Assembly (NCBI RefSeq): GCF_000425125.1
Contig: NZ_KE384307.1
Coordinates: 124,001 to 188,000, forward strand
DNA: 64,000 nucleotides
From: Paenibacillus taiwanensis DSM 18679
Lineage (GTDB): Bacteria > Bacillota > Bacilli > Paenibacillales > Paenibacillaceae
Reading direction: 5' to 3'
Shown piece after piece: positions 44,199-53,910 of this stretch (positions are counted from its first letter, which is position 1; every line of letters begins with the position of its first letter). The notes under the pieces were generated by a model. It was not told the DNA's origin. It saw only the letters and a program-made list of their open reading frames with translations, and ran no database searches. A program made the position numbers and the translations under genes.

Positions 44199-44829
44199 GC
44201 TAGAACAAGTGATGGGGATGCTGCCGGAATTGGTATCGAGAGAAGGAAGCCATTTCTCCAAGCTTGTTGATGTTTGGCTGGTGCAGATGAACGAGCTAAG
44301 TGAGACCATTGCGCGCATTTCTTCGTGGAAGAGTATCGATAATGCAGAGGGCGCTGCACTTGACATGATTGGCGGTAATCTCGGTCAACCTCGTGGTCAA
44401 GCGACAGATGAGGTTTACCGCATGCTGCTCCGTTCCAAGCTGGCACGTATGAATGCCAGCGGTAATCTGAACTCTGTCATTGAAGTGTTGGCGTTGGCGT
44501 TAAACACGTCACCTGACGAGTTTCGTCTTTCTGAGCGGTACAACGATCTTTTTGAGCCTGAGCCAGCAGCAATTCACGTTAACGAAGTACCTTATGAAAA
44601 GTTGAACAGTGTTGGCTTGAGCCCTGGCCAATTTGTGTCGCTTGTTGAGAAGCTGGTTGCAGCTGGCGTTCGTGTTGGCCAGGTTGAGCTAATGGGTACG
44701 CTTGCATTAGCTTCATTGTCAGACACACTGGAGTCCAGTGATTACGGCCTGGCCGATGAAGCGATGACTGTTGGCGGCACGCTTGGTGATTTGTATGTGC
44801 CGGGGAATGATTATGAGCTACCTATGTGA
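44191..44829 (+). CDS. tail protein I-like (YmfQ-like)
   Basis: A 212-residue protein after baseplate J, the normal place of tail protein I (YmfQ in Gram-positive tails). An early helical part (MLPELVSREGSHFSKLVDVWLVQMNELSETI) and DMIGGNLGQPRGQATDEVYRMLLRSKLARM match the family style. It connects the baseplate wedge to the receptor-binding fibre. The ATG overlaps the baseplate J gene end. Confidence 0.8.
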   Translation: MFKLEQVMGMLPELVSREGSHFSKLVDVWLVQMNELSETIARISSWKSIDNAEGAALDMIGGNLGQPRGQATDEVYRMLLRSKLARMNASGNLNSVIEVLALALNTSPDEFRLSERYNDLFEPEPAAIHVNEVPYEKLNSVGLSPGQFVSLVEKLVAAGVRVGQVELMGTLALASLSDTLESSDYGLADEAMTVGGTLGDLYVPGNDYELPM

Positions 44830-44891
44830 AGTTAGCGGCTTCACTTCATAGGTTAGATTCGCACACGAAATGAAATTAGAGGTGAACATGT

Positions 44892-46055
44892 ATGGCATAT
44901 GAAAAGGAACTTCCCGAATGGAAAGCCAAGGGGGTTAAGCCCCCGCAAAGTAAGCTGGACGAAGGTTGGAAGGTTCAGGATAAGCCCCCTGCGGCTTGGC
45001 TCAACTGGCAGATGAATGCGACGTATGAAGCGTTGAAGGAGTTGCAGGAGAAGGCTGTTAACAAAAGCGGGGATACATTTACTGGTGAAGTTGTTGTAGG
45101 TAATAAATTAAAGGCTAAAGGGATTAATATCACTGAAGGTTATTTTGAAGTGAGTTCTTTGGGATCAGCGTATGGGATTGGCAAATTTCAATCTTTCTAT
45201 GATGCAAATAATAAGACTTTGCAAATAAATGGACGTGATAGTTCCGATGCGCTTACAACTGTGGACTTGCAGTTAAATGGACGTATGCATGTAAATAGAA
45301 GCGGCATCCAACTAGGGATTGGTTTACCAGCGACAGCTAATTTTCATATGGTATCGGATGATGTAGGTGGTCGCCCAACCTTGCGAATTTACAATGGGGA
45401 CTATGGAGCTGGCACAAGGATGTTTGCTATAGATAATCAAGGGCATGCGATGCTAGGGAATCAGACGAGTCCAAGCAATGTGGAAGGCTGGTCCAGAATA
45501 TTTGATGTTTATTCCGGAAGTAACGCTCAGATCAAAGTAAGAACAGACTTAATAGATAGTCGTTTTCAGGTGCATGATCAAGGATTTTCTGGAGGTGCTC
45601 CAGGGTTACTCATAGGTACGGCTTCTAATCATGATGTGACCTTCCTGGTCGGGAATCAAAATAGGATGAGTATTACTAAAGATGGTTCCCTCAATATAAG
45701 TGCGGCTATAAGAATGAATTCAGGTAACACTTGGAAATTTTATGTTGATAATGCAGGGTCTGTGCATTCAAATGCTGGATCTAATGATGGAGGATTACTT
45801 CATTATCAGCTCAGAAATAACACCGGCTTACGATGGGGTATTGGTCTAACGGGAAATGAAAATGGTCTCAACAACGGCTCGGATTTCTCTATTTGGTCTT
45901 ACGATAATAATGAAAATATGATTCATAGACCGTTAATTATTACAAGGAAAAATAGTGCGCTTCTATTCGGCTCTCCCCTTCGCGCAACTCATGTTTACCC
46001 TCATGCCCCTGCTAATCATGAAGGGAATGAAGGCGAGATTTGGATTCAATATTAA
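44892..46055 (+). CDS. tail fibre / receptor-binding protein
   Basis: A 387-residue fibre. The first 60 residues (MAYEKELPEWKAKGVKPPQSKLDEGWKVQDKPPAAWLNWQMN) form the conserved attachment module seen in Gram-positive phage fibres. The rest is Gly/Asn/Ser-rich and strand-forming, with SGDTFTGEVV, a motif common in trimeric fibres. It should bind the target-cell surface and set specificity. The genes from here to about 47.8 kb have lower GC content and a different codon feel from the baseplate and lysis genes, a sign of module exchange. Confidence 0.8.
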   Translation: MAYEKELPEWKAKGVKPPQSKLDEGWKVQDKPPAAWLNWQMNATYEALKELQEKAVNKSGDTFTGEVVVGNKLKAKGINITEGYFEVSSLGSAYGIGKFQSFYDANNKTLQINGRDSSDALTTVDLQLNGRMHVNRSGIQLGIGLPATANFHMVSDDVGGRPTLRIYNGDYGAGTRMFAIDNQGHAMLGNQTSPSNVEGWSRIFDVYSGSNAQIKVRTDLIDSRFQVHDQGFSGGAPGLLIGTASNHDVTFLVGNQNRMSITKDGSLNISAAIRMNSGNTWKFYVDNAGSVHSNAGSNDGGLLHYQLRNNTGLRWGIGLTGNENGLNNGSDFSIWSYDNNENMIHRPLIITRKNSALLFGSPLRATHVYPHAPANHEGNEGEIWIQY

Positions 46056-46066
46056 GGAGTGATCTG

Positions 46067-47047
46067 ATGCCTATCAGCGTTAAGCAGGCCGGAGAATGGA
46101 AAGCTGGTAAATTAGTTTATGCTAAAGTGGGAGGAGTTTGGCAGCAGGCTAAACGTATTTTTACGAAAATAGGTGGCATTTGGGTAGGTATTTGGTCAGC
46201 CGCTTATTGGACACAAAAGTCTAATTTTCAATATGCCAGAAAACAAGGCCAAGCGGTTGGTGTAAATGGTTATCTATATTATATAGGTGGCAGATATAAC
46301 AATGATTACAGCGGCAGCGGGACTTACACGAATGAAAGATGGGACCCCAACACAAATACATGGACATATTTAGCTAATTGTTTATACAAGAAAACAGATG
46401 GCTGGGTTGCGGCAAGAGGGCAATATATTCATATTGATTCGGGTACAGATGATTACTATACACATGTCATGTATGACACTGTCGGAAATTCATGGCAAAC
46501 TAAAAATAACATCGTATACGCTCAAGGCCCCTGTGCTGCTCACGCTGGCGATGGTAATACACTCTACATTGCAGGCGGATGGAATGGCGGGAGTTATTAT
46601 AGTAGTTTTTACAAATGGCAGGACAGTGTGGGTTATTCTACAGGTCTTATGAGCATGCCTTTACAAAGAGCTTGGGCTGCTGGTGGGTTTATCCATAATA
46701 AGTTCTATGTTATGGGAGGCGAAATATCGCTTGGACAACTAACTAATCAGTGCCATGTATTTGACCCTAATACTAATGCTTGGACACAAGTAGCGGATTT
46801 ACCAGAGCAAGTCTCCCAATCCCCGCATTGGGTGTTAAACTCAAAAATGTATGTTATTCAAAATTCAACTAGCAGTAAAACGTTTTGTTATGATCCTACT
46901 ACAAATGCTTGGATTATAGGACCTATTTGCCCGTCCAATGTGTATTATGCTAGAGGGGCTAGCCTTAATGGAAAAGGATATGTTGTTGGGGGCATACAGC
47001 AAGGCACCGGAAACATCACACAAACCTTGTACGAATTAACGATGTAA
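46067..47047 (+). CDS. kelch-repeat tail tip/adhesin protein
   Basis: A 326-residue protein with a short N-terminal region (VKQAGEWKAGKLVYAKVGGVW) typical of phage tip proteins, followed by kelch-type repeats that form a beta propeller. Repeats are seen as VNGYLYYIGGR...NERWDPNTNTWTYL, GNTLYIAGGW, HNKFYVMGGE...CHVFDPNTNAWTQVADL, and CYDPTTNAWIIGP...GKGYVVGG. AAGGAGTGATCTG precedes the ATG. A propeller here suggests a sugar- or protein-binding adhesin that works with the fibre. Confidence 0.8.
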   Translation: MPISVKQAGEWKAGKLVYAKVGGVWQQAKRIFTKIGGIWVGIWSAAYWTQKSNFQYARKQGQAVGVNGYLYYIGGRYNNDYSGSGTYTNERWDPNTNTWTYLANCLYKKTDGWVAARGQYIHIDSGTDDYYTHVMYDTVGNSWQTKNNIVYAQGPCAAHAGDGNTLYIAGGWNGGSYYSSFYKWQDSVGYSTGLMSMPLQRAWAAGGFIHNKFYVMGGEISLGQLTNQCHVFDPNTNAWTQVADLPEQVSQSPHWVLNSKMYVIQNSTSSKTFCYDPTTNAWIIGPICPSNVYYARGASLNGKGYVVGGIQQGTGNITQTLYELTM

Positions 47048-47062
47048 TAAGGGGATGGAAAT

Positions 47063-47497
47063 ATGATTTATAAAAATATACAACTTACGTGTAGCGAAAC
47101 AGAGCTAGATACATTTGTAAGTCAACTTTCTTGCCAGTACAGTGTTCATAAATTTGAGGAACAATATGCAGGTCATTTCATCGAAAATCAATTTGAGGGG
47201 CAGGAAGATGCAAGATATTATATTTTGGTTGTTGATAATCGTACTTTTATTCAGCCCTATCTTCCTTTCGTTCAAGGATATCAAAAAATTACAACCGAAA
47301 ATGCACTTGAAAGTATTGAGCATCATAAAGCGGCTATTGTTGATGATATTATTTTCACACAATTTGCAAAGAAACCCGAGGATCAGATCTTTAAGCTGGA
47401 GCAGAAAAATCTGAATACTATGACTGCTTTAGCAAGTGTATATGAAGAAATGCTAGCTTTGAAAAAGGAATTAAATCAGCTATCGACAAAGGGGTGA
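47063..47497 (+). CDS. uncharacterised tail-associated protein
   Basis: A 144-residue protein with no recognised domain. The C-terminal part (QIFKLEQKNLNTMTALASVYEEMLALKKELNQL) is a predicted coiled coil. Its position after the fibre and kelch genes, and before the XkdX-like small protein, suggests a fibre chaperone or assembly factor similar in place to XkdW. GGGGATGG lies upstream of the ATG. Confidence 0.6.
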   Translation: MIYKNIQLTCSETELDTFVSQLSCQYSVHKFEEQYAGHFIENQFEGQEDARYYILVVDNRTFIQPYLPFVQGYQKITTENALESIEHHKAAIVDDIIFTQFAKKPEDQIFKLEQKNLNTMTALASVYEEMLALKKELNQLSTKG

Positions 47498-47504
47498 GAA
47501 TCGG

Positions 47505-47636
47505 ATGATAGAAAATATGGTTTATATATATGCAGAACTTATATTAGCAGGACGTCGTGACATCGAAAGTGTACCAGAAGAGTTGCAGGATGCTGTAAAT
47601 TTAATCATTAATGGGAAAAACATAGCACAAATATAA
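47505..47636 (+). CDS. XkdX/CD1375-like small phage protein
   Basis: A 43-residue peptide (starts MIENMVYIYAELILAGRRD, then VPEELQDAV). The pattern of a Tyr-Ala-x-Leu-Ile helix followed by I-x-x-VPE is typical of XkdX/CD1375-type small proteins found after fibre genes. GGGGTGAG precedes the ATG. The function is unknown. Confidence 0.65.
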   Translation: MIENMVYIYAELILAGRRDIESVPEELQDAVNLIINGKNIAQI

Positions 47637-47654
47637 AGTTAATGAGGTGATTTT

Positions 47655-47813
47655 ATGACCTATAATAAGGAAAAGGAAAATTTACAATTCCAATTAAATG
47701 TGATTGATGCTTCTTTGTATAGATTATTAGAGGAGCGCAAGCAGGTGAATGTAGCTTTGCTAGTATTCGAACAATTGGAGAAAGAACATCATAATCAATC
47801 AGAAGTTGAGTAG
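47655..47813 (+). CDS. small coiled-coil protein of the tail cluster
   Basis: A 52-residue charged protein, largely helical (ends VALLVFEQLEKEHHNQSEVE). GAGGTGA lies about 6 bases upstream of the ATG. No family was recognised. It closes the tail operon before the hairpin at 47848. Confidence 0.5.
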   Translation: MTYNKEKENLQFQLNVIDASLYRLLEERKQVNVALLVFEQLEKEHHNQSEVE

Positions 47814-47847
47814 TATATTGGAGTTGATTTGTATAGATTTACGCCAA

Positions 47848-47875
47848 AAAGCCCTCGGCCCACGTCGAGGGCTTT
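47848..47875 (+). terminator. hairpin between tail and lysis modules
   Basis: AAAGCCCTCG and CGAGGGCTTT form a perfect 10-bp stem with an 8-base loop; the T tail is short, so it may attenuate rather than stop transcription into the lysis genes. Confidence 0.6.
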
Positions 47876-47897
47876 ACATTTGAAAGGGGGAACACGG

Positions 47898-48152
47898 ATG
47901 GACACGCAGACTCGCATGCTCTCCGATATTCGCGAGCGCATCGTACGCGTCGAGACCAAGCTCGACTCGATGACGGACGTCCGCGAAGTGGCGGACGACG
48001 CCAAGGAAGCGGCCCATAAAGCGCTCGAATCTACGCGCTCGGCCCATCATCGTCTTGATCGCATCGACAAGACGATCTTTTGGCTTGCTACGACCGTTGT
48101 CGGAGCAGTCATTATGGGACTAATCAAACTTGCTATGGATGGGAGGCCGTAA
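47898..48152 (+). CDS. XhlA-like hemolysin/lysis accessory protein
   Basis: An 84-residue protein with a coiled-coil N-terminus (LSDIRERIVRVETKLDSMTDVREVADDAKEAAHKA) and a C-terminal membrane span (IFWLATTVVGAVIMGLIKLAM), the layout of XhlA of PBSX-like particles. XhlA helps the holin and endolysin to lyse the cell. GGGGGAACACGG precedes the ATG at 47898; the ATG at 47829 would include the terminator hairpin and is less likely. The gene is GC-richer than the fibre genes before it. Confidence 0.8.
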   Translation: MDTQTRMLSDIRERIVRVETKLDSMTDVREVADDAKEAAHKALESTRSAHHRLDRIDKTIFWLATTVVGAVIMGLIKLAMDGRP

Positions 48153-48155
48153 CCA

Positions 48156-48398
48156 ATGGAAGTGATCTCGAATGATATTTTGACACTGGCGGCGCTTGTG
48201 GCCGCTTACGTCGGCGTTGCACGAGGCTTTGGCCTCGCTGACAAATGGACACATGTGACGGCGCTATTGGTAGCGGCCGTATTTGTGCTAGTTCCTGTAT
48301 TTATTCAGCAGAAGCTAGTGCTGATCTCCGTCATTGGCCTGTCTGCAACGGGGGCCTATCAATTTACAAAAAAGAAAGAGGATACCTATGAACATTAA
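48156..48398 (+). CDS. phage-type holin
   Basis: An 80-residue protein with two hydrophobic spans (about residues 6-25 and 32-68) and a charged tail (KKKEDTYEH), as in class II/XhlB-like holins. It sits between the XhlA-like gene and the amidase gene and would release the amidase through the membrane at the end of the particle cycle. It starts three bases after the previous stop and overlaps the amidase start. Confidence 0.75.
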   Translation: MEVISNDILTLAALVAAYVGVARGFGLADKWTHVTALLVAAVFVLVPVFIQQKLVLISVIGLSATGAYQFTKKKEDTYEH

Positions 48399-49086
48399 AT
48401 CGATGCTCCTCCCCGCAGGAGCCCCAAATAAACCAAACCGAAGCATGAAACCTCGTTATATTACGGTCCATAACACCGACAATACAGCGAGAGGTGCGAC
48501 AGCGGAAGCACACGCGCGTTTTCAGCTTAATGGCAGCGGCGGCGGCATAAGCAAAAGCTGGCACTATACGGTTGATGATCAGGTGATCTATCAACATTTG
48601 CAAGATCACGAACAAGGCTGGCATGCCGGAGATGGAGATGGTCCGGGTAACACGTTGTCTATCGGCATCGAAATTTGTATGTACGACGGAATAAATGAGA
48701 TGCTGGCCTGGCGCAGCGCAGCGGAATTGATCGCCAGCTTGATGATAAAACATAGCATTCCACTGCAAAATATCGTCCCGCACAAGCATTGGAGCGGCAA
48801 AGCATGCCCGTCCCGCCTGCTTCCGCATTGGCAAACATTTATGCAGTTGATTCAACGTCAAGCGGAGCAGATGAATAACAGCGATCAACCGGGTTCTAAA
48901 GATGCAGGTGCAGAGGCGGTTAAGGTCAAGATTGTATGCAGTGACAATAAAACGCCAGTTATGCTGAACGGTTTGCTCGTTGATGGGCAAGTGTATGTTC
49001 CAGCAAGGGCATTGGCTGCTGAAGTTAAAGCGAAGGTGGAATGGGACAACAGCAGCAAGCAGGCGGCGTTAATTTTTGCAAAATGA
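48388..49086 (+). CDS. N-acetylmuramoyl-L-alanine amidase (endolysin) with copper-amine-oxidase-like tail domain
   Basis: A 232-residue endolysin. Residues 15-155 form an Amidase_2 zinc domain: first His in ITVHNTDN, a second in IVPHKHWSGKACP with the conserved Lys and Cys. The last 60 residues (KTPVMLNGLLVDGQVYVPARALAAEVKAKVEW) are a copper-amine-oxidase N-terminal-like domain, common in Paenibacillus wall-associated proteins and probably wall- or protein-binding. It cuts the amide between MurNAc and L-Ala. AAAGAGG precedes the ATG at 48388 inside the holin gene. It is the last gene of the locus. Confidence 0.9.
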   Translation: MNIKSMLLPAGAPNKPNRSMKPRYITVHNTDNTARGATAEAHARFQLNGSGGGISKSWHYTVDDQVIYQHLQDHEQGWHAGDGDGPGNTLSIGIEICMYDGINEMLAWRSAAELIASLMIKHSIPLQNIVPHKHWSGKACPSRLLPHWQTFMQLIQRQAEQMNNSDQPGSKDAGAEAVKVKIVCSDNKTPVMLNGLLVDGQVYVPARALAAEVKAKVEWDNSSKQAALIFAK

Positions 49087-49324
49087 TACTTCTAACTCAT
49101 ACAGATATACGCGAGCAGCTTCAGCGATAAGATCAAAGGAACGTTATTCTGCTGCTACATTGTACCGATGCTGCTTTTGTGCAGCCTGGCCTTTATATTT
49201 GGAAAATAGGATTTAGCACGTGTGGTGAAGCTGCTCCAGCAACGCCTTGCACATTATTCCTCCTGTGTTAATCCCCTCTTCTGGTGAACTTATTTTCATT
49301 CCACTTACAAATTTAGCTGTGAAA

Positions 49325-49356
49325 GCCGTCTTGCTGCAAAAAGGGAGCAGGACGGC
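49325..49356 (+). terminator. hairpin in the noncoding gap after the amidase gene
   Basis: GCCGTCTTGCT pairs with AGCAGGACGGC (one G-T pair). The gap 49087-49638 has no confident gene. A 37-codon open stretch without a start codon (49100-49210, ends LLLCSLAFIFGK) may be a decayed gene end. A -10 TATAAT lies at 49425-49430, about 210 bases before the CDF start, and a small AAAGTTG/CAACTTT hairpin at about 49470-49492 is in that leader. Confidence 0.5.
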
Positions 49357-49638
49357 ACTTTAGTGCGTCATATGCCAGTGTGGTCCTATTATACATACAT
49401 ATTTATCCTCTCAATTGTACATCCTATAATAGGAACGGTTTGACGATGGAACGATATGTACAAAAAGTTAAAGTTGCATCCTTTCAACTTTTATTTGCCG
49501 ACCCAACAAAACAAAAGGGCTGCAACACCTTTAAAAGGGCTCAACACTGTTTCTATAGACCCACTCATGTTTCATTTGTTAACATCAATGTATCGGAAAC
49601 TTCTGTTGCCGGAAAGGAAAAACAGGGAGGGGCACAAT

Positions 49639-50538
49639 GTGGTGGACGTGTACGCAGAAATGAAGCAAGGAGAAAAAGGGGCGTGGCTCAGTATTATAGC
49701 TTATGTCGCGCTTTCATTGACGAAGCTAGGCTTCGGATTCTCCTTTCATTCGGCTGCGCTTCAAGCGGACGGTTGGAACAACTTAACTGACATCGTTGCG
49801 TCAGTTGCGGTACTTATTGGACTGCGGATTTCGCAGAAGCCGCCTGATCACGATCATCCATATGGGCATTTTAGAGCAGAGACGGTATCAGCACTGATCG
49901 CGTCTTTTATTATGGCTACGGTAGGGTTGCAGGTGCTCTATTCGACCTTGATGTCACTTATAGAAGGCCGGGCCGAGACGCCAGACTTGATTACAGCCTG
50001 GGTGGCCTTGGGCTGTGCGGTGGTCATGTTCTTTGTATATATGTACAATTACAGGCTGGCGAAGAGAATTAACAACCAGGCTTTAATGGCGGCTGCGCAA
50101 GACAACCGTTCTGATGCGATGGTCAGTATCGGTGCCGCTGTAGGAATATTTGGCTCTCAGTTTGGTTTGCCGTGGCTTGATCCGTTGGCTGCACTGACGG
50201 TCAGTTTTCTAATTTTAAAGACAGCTTGGGAAATATTCAGAAATGCAACCCATGCGTTGACGGATGGATTCGATGAGAATCAGCTCCAAACAATACGTAC
50301 GACGATAGAGAAGACACAAGGTGTACGCGTAATCCGAGATGTGAAGGCTCGGCTGCATGGCAATCATGTGCTTGTTGATGTTGTTGTGCAGGTTGATCCA
50401 GGGTTAACACTCATCGAGAGCCATGAAATTTGTGATGATGTCGAACGGCGGATGTTAAAAAAGCACAACATTACCAGTGTGCAGGTCCATGTGGAGCCGA
50501 TGGATGAACCGCAGCCGGAGAAACTTCAGCATATATGA
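49639..50538 (+). CDS. CDF-family cation efflux protein (manganese-type, MneS/YeaB-like)
   Basis: A 299-residue cation diffusion facilitator with five to six membrane spans and a C-terminal cytoplasmic domain. Metal-site segments are ADGWNNLTD in the second span and AQDNRSDA in the fifth; the HDHPYGHFRAE loop is conserved. The Asn/Asp-type site resembles that of Mn-transporting CDF proteins (MneP/MneS), but metal choice is not proven. GGGAGGGG lies six bases before the GTG at 49639, which decides this start over longer frames. It is a single gene with a strong terminator; no yybP-ykoY manganese riboswitch was seen. Confidence 0.85.
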   Translation: MVDVYAEMKQGEKGAWLSIIAYVALSLTKLGFGFSFHSAALQADGWNNLTDIVASVAVLIGLRISQKPPDHDHPYGHFRAETVSALIASFIMATVGLQVLYSTLMSLIEGRAETPDLITAWVALGCAVVMFFVYMYNYRLAKRINNQALMAAAQDNRSDAMVSIGAAVGIFGSQFGLPWLDPLAALTVSFLILKTAWEIFRNATHALTDGFDENQLQTIRTTIEKTQGVRVIRDVKARLHGNHVLVDVVVQVDPGLTLIESHEICDDVERRMLKKHNITSVQVHVEPMDEPQPEKLQHI

Positions 50539-50562
50539 TAGGTTACGTTGCAGAGCTGAATG

Positions 50563-50608
50563 AAACCAGAATCGTGGCAGAATAGATGCTGCTGATTCTG
50601 GTTTTTTT
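50563..50608 (+). terminator. Rho-independent terminator after the CDF gene
   Basis: AAACCAGAATC pairs with GATTCTGGTTT around an inner GGCAG/CTGCT stem, followed by seven T residues. Confidence 0.85.
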
Positions 50609-50796
50609 ATTTGTATGAGGAATGGAAAGTAAAAAAGGGTGAATATAATTACATAACTAAATGGGCTTATGTTCATATATGTAGATAATTATACCTACTT
50701 AATTCAGGCGGAAACAAAAAAATAACTTTATTTTAGTTCTTTTGGACTATTAATAAGTTACATTTTAGTCATTTTTAAGCGTATAGTCCGATATAA

Positions 50797-50805
50797 TTCG
50801 ACAAA
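50797..50805 (-). promoter_or_regulatory. Spo0A-box match upstream of the NlpC/P60 gene
   Basis: TTTGTCGAA (minus strand) is a perfect 0A-box match, directly after a -10-like TATAAT at 50792-50797 and about 180 bases before the wall hydrolase start. The gap 50609-50986 is otherwise AT-rich and without a gene. Confidence 0.35.
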
Positions 50806-50986
50806 TTGAACTGTTATAGTGAAGATATTGTATGGAATCAAGATACAATTTATGAAAACTGTATAGTACTACCCTAGAAATTTACAATTTGAACATGTGA
50901 ACATCGACTCATGCATGAACCTGCCCACAACATATGATCACGAAGCGATTCTGAAAGTGGGATCAAGGACAACAAGGAGGCTACTC

Positions 50987-51928
50987 ATGAAGAAAATGAA
51001 CAAACTACTCTTAGGTATGATGATGATGACGATAGCATCGCAAACGCTATTGCTAGCTACAGGGGTGGAGGCTGCTCCATCTGAACTGGATGTTAGGATG
51101 ACTTCACCAACGGTGTCGAATACAAGTCAGTTTTTGATGGATGAAGGTGATCCAGACATAAATGAACTGCAAGCTCTCATCAATGAAAGCAGGACACAAA
51201 ATTTAACCACAGCAAGAGCAACTGCTACGGCTACTTCATCAACGGGGGACATCATCGCATCGGTAAATATGCGAGAGAAGGCATCGACGTCCGGTAAGAT
51301 CATTCGTATGGTGAAGAAAGGCGAGAAGGTTACGATCTTGAGTAAACCGAACAGTAGTTGGTATCAAGTTCGAGATGAAAAAGGTAATGCAGGATACTTA
51401 AGTACGAGCAGCAAATACATAAAAGTGAGCGGACAGGCAGTCGGTCCGGATGATACACAATCAGGTTCATCCCAATTGCCGGCAAGCTCCAAAGTAGAGA
51501 AAGTCATTAGCACGGGGTTAACATATTTAGGAACACCTTACGAATACGGGTCTGACCGTAACAGTACACGGACATTTGATTGTTCTGATTTTGTCAGACA
51601 CACGTTCAAGGAAGCGATCGGGATCACGCTGCCAGCAGATTCACGCAAACAAGGGGATTATATCAAATCCAACTCAGCCGTAAAGAAGAGTATAAGCTCT
51701 CTGAATCGCGGCGATCTGATGTTCTTTGGCACATACCGCGGCTCCAAGCAGTCTGCTTACAGCAATGTAAACAAGAACACAGAGCGAATAACGCACGTCG
51801 GTATATATATGGGGAACGGTAAAGTCCTGCATACATACTCAAAAGCTTCAGGCGGGGTACGTACGGACAGTGTGCTTGGTAACGCATGGGAACATCGTTT
51901 CTTATACGGGGGTAGTGTTGTGAAGTAA
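50987..51928 (+). CDS. secreted SH3b-NlpC/P60 peptidoglycan endopeptidase
   Basis: A 313-residue exported wall hydrolase. A signal peptide (MKKMNKLLLGMMMMTIAS...TGVEA) is followed by a disordered linker, one bacterial SH3 domain (about residues 80-145; IIASVNMREKASTSGKIIRMVKKGEKVTIL) and an NlpC/P60 domain (about 165-313). The catalytic Cys is in TFDCSDFV, the His in ITHVGIYMGNG, and a polar third residue in VLHTYS. Such enzymes cut the D-Glu to diamino-acid bond of stem peptides. AAGGAGG lies seven bases upstream of the ATG. A terminator follows, so it is monocistronic. Confidence 0.92.
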   Translation: MKKMNKLLLGMMMMTIASQTLLLATGVEAAPSELDVRMTSPTVSNTSQFLMDEGDPDINELQALINESRTQNLTTARATATATSSTGDIIASVNMREKASTSGKIIRMVKKGEKVTILSKPNSSWYQVRDEKGNAGYLSTSSKYIKVSGQAVGPDDTQSGSSQLPASSKVEKVISTGLTYLGTPYEYGSDRNSTRTFDCSDFVRHTFKEAIGITLPADSRKQGDYIKSNSAVKKSISSLNRGDLMFFGTYRGSKQSAYSNVNKNTERITHVGIYMGNGKVLHTYSKASGGVRTDSVLGNAWEHRFLYGGSVVK

Positions 51929-51984
51929 GATTGCACTCGTGTAGCATGGGTAGATCACTAATCAATAACTTATGAATCATATGA

Positions 51985-53239
<1,255 letters not shown>

Positions 53240-53257
53240 TTATCTACATATTATTCC

Positions 53258-53827
53258 TTACCGCTTATTAGAAGAAGGGTAATGAATAAGTGCGGTGTAA
53301 CGGATCGTCTTATCCGTATCGTTATAATACGTATGCGGTTGATCCGCAGAGAAACGAATGGCTAAACTTGGCTGTAGCATATAGGTCTCACCGCCAACCT
53401 CTACGCGCAACTCGCCTTCCATGACCATAATAAATTCTTCAACGCCTTCATAGTGAGCTTCAGATGTATGCGAGTTGCCGGGCTCTATGACGACATTGTA
53501 TACTTCAAATCCGCGATCCTGCTCAAAAGGAAAAATGGGATATGCACGATAAGCGCCGTCTTCCGCAATTAGCGGGGTGGTGTCCTCCATCTTCACGATC
53601 GTAACCTGCGGCGCAGAATCTTCCATCAAGGTAGCAAAGGAGATTCGAAGACCGTTTACAATTTTCCATAGGACTGAAATGGTTGGATTCGATTCCCCGC
53701 GCTCAATCTGACCAAGCATCCCTTTGCTTACACCGCTTAACTCAGCTACGGCATCAAGGCTCAGTCCACGAGATTTGCGAATTTCTTGCAAGTTCTTACC
53801 GATCTTGCGATGAATTTGTTCTTGCAT
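53258..53827 (-). CDS. XRE-family regulator with cupin domain
   Basis: A 189-residue regulator. The N-terminal helix-turn-helix (IGKNLQEIRKSRGLSLDAVAELSGVSKGMLGQIERGESNPT) is joined to a C-terminal cupin barrel (about residues 110-180; SHTSEAHYEGVEEFIMVMEGELRVEVGGE) that probably senses a small ligand. GAGGGG precedes the ATG at 53827. It is divergent from tdh, so control of threonine degradation is a reasonable inference; the intergenic palindrome at 53893 is a candidate operator. Confidence 0.88.
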   Translation of the reverse strand: MQEQIHRKIGKNLQEIRKSRGLSLDAVAELSGVSKGMLGQIERGESNPTISVLWKIVNGLRISFATLMEDSAPQVTIVKMEDTTPLIAEDGAYRAYPIFPFEQDRGFEVYNVVIEPGNSHTSEAHYEGVEEFIMVMEGELRVEVGGETYMLQPSLAIRFSADQPHTYYNDTDKTIRYTALIHYPSSNKR

Positions 53828-53892
53828 GGTTGTCCCCTCTCTGTCTCTTCCGCGCATATACGAAAAGCCATCCAACATGCTACAAAAATACA

Positions 53893-53910
53893 TGTGCAAT
53901 ATAGTGCACA
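53893..53910. promoter_or_regulatory. imperfect palindrome between the XRE-cupin gene and tdh
   Basis: TGTGCAATATAGTGCACA is an 18-bp inverted repeat matching at 16 of 18 positions. It lies between the divergent genes, just upstream of a -10-like TATAAT at 53920-53925 reading toward tdh. It could be the operator of the XRE-cupin regulator. Confidence 0.4.

Noticed and set aside
48364..48990. Minus-strand frame of 208 codons opposite the amidase gene
   Set aside because: The amidase has clear zinc motifs on the plus strand; the opposite frame has no start signal and looks random.
35388..49086. Complete inducible prophage
   Set aside because: No integrase, repressor, replication, terminase, portal or capsid gene and no attachment-site repeats were found at the borders.
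49437..49638. yybP-ykoY manganese riboswitch before the CDF gene
   Set aside because: The conserved elements of that aptamer could not be found; only a small hairpin is present.
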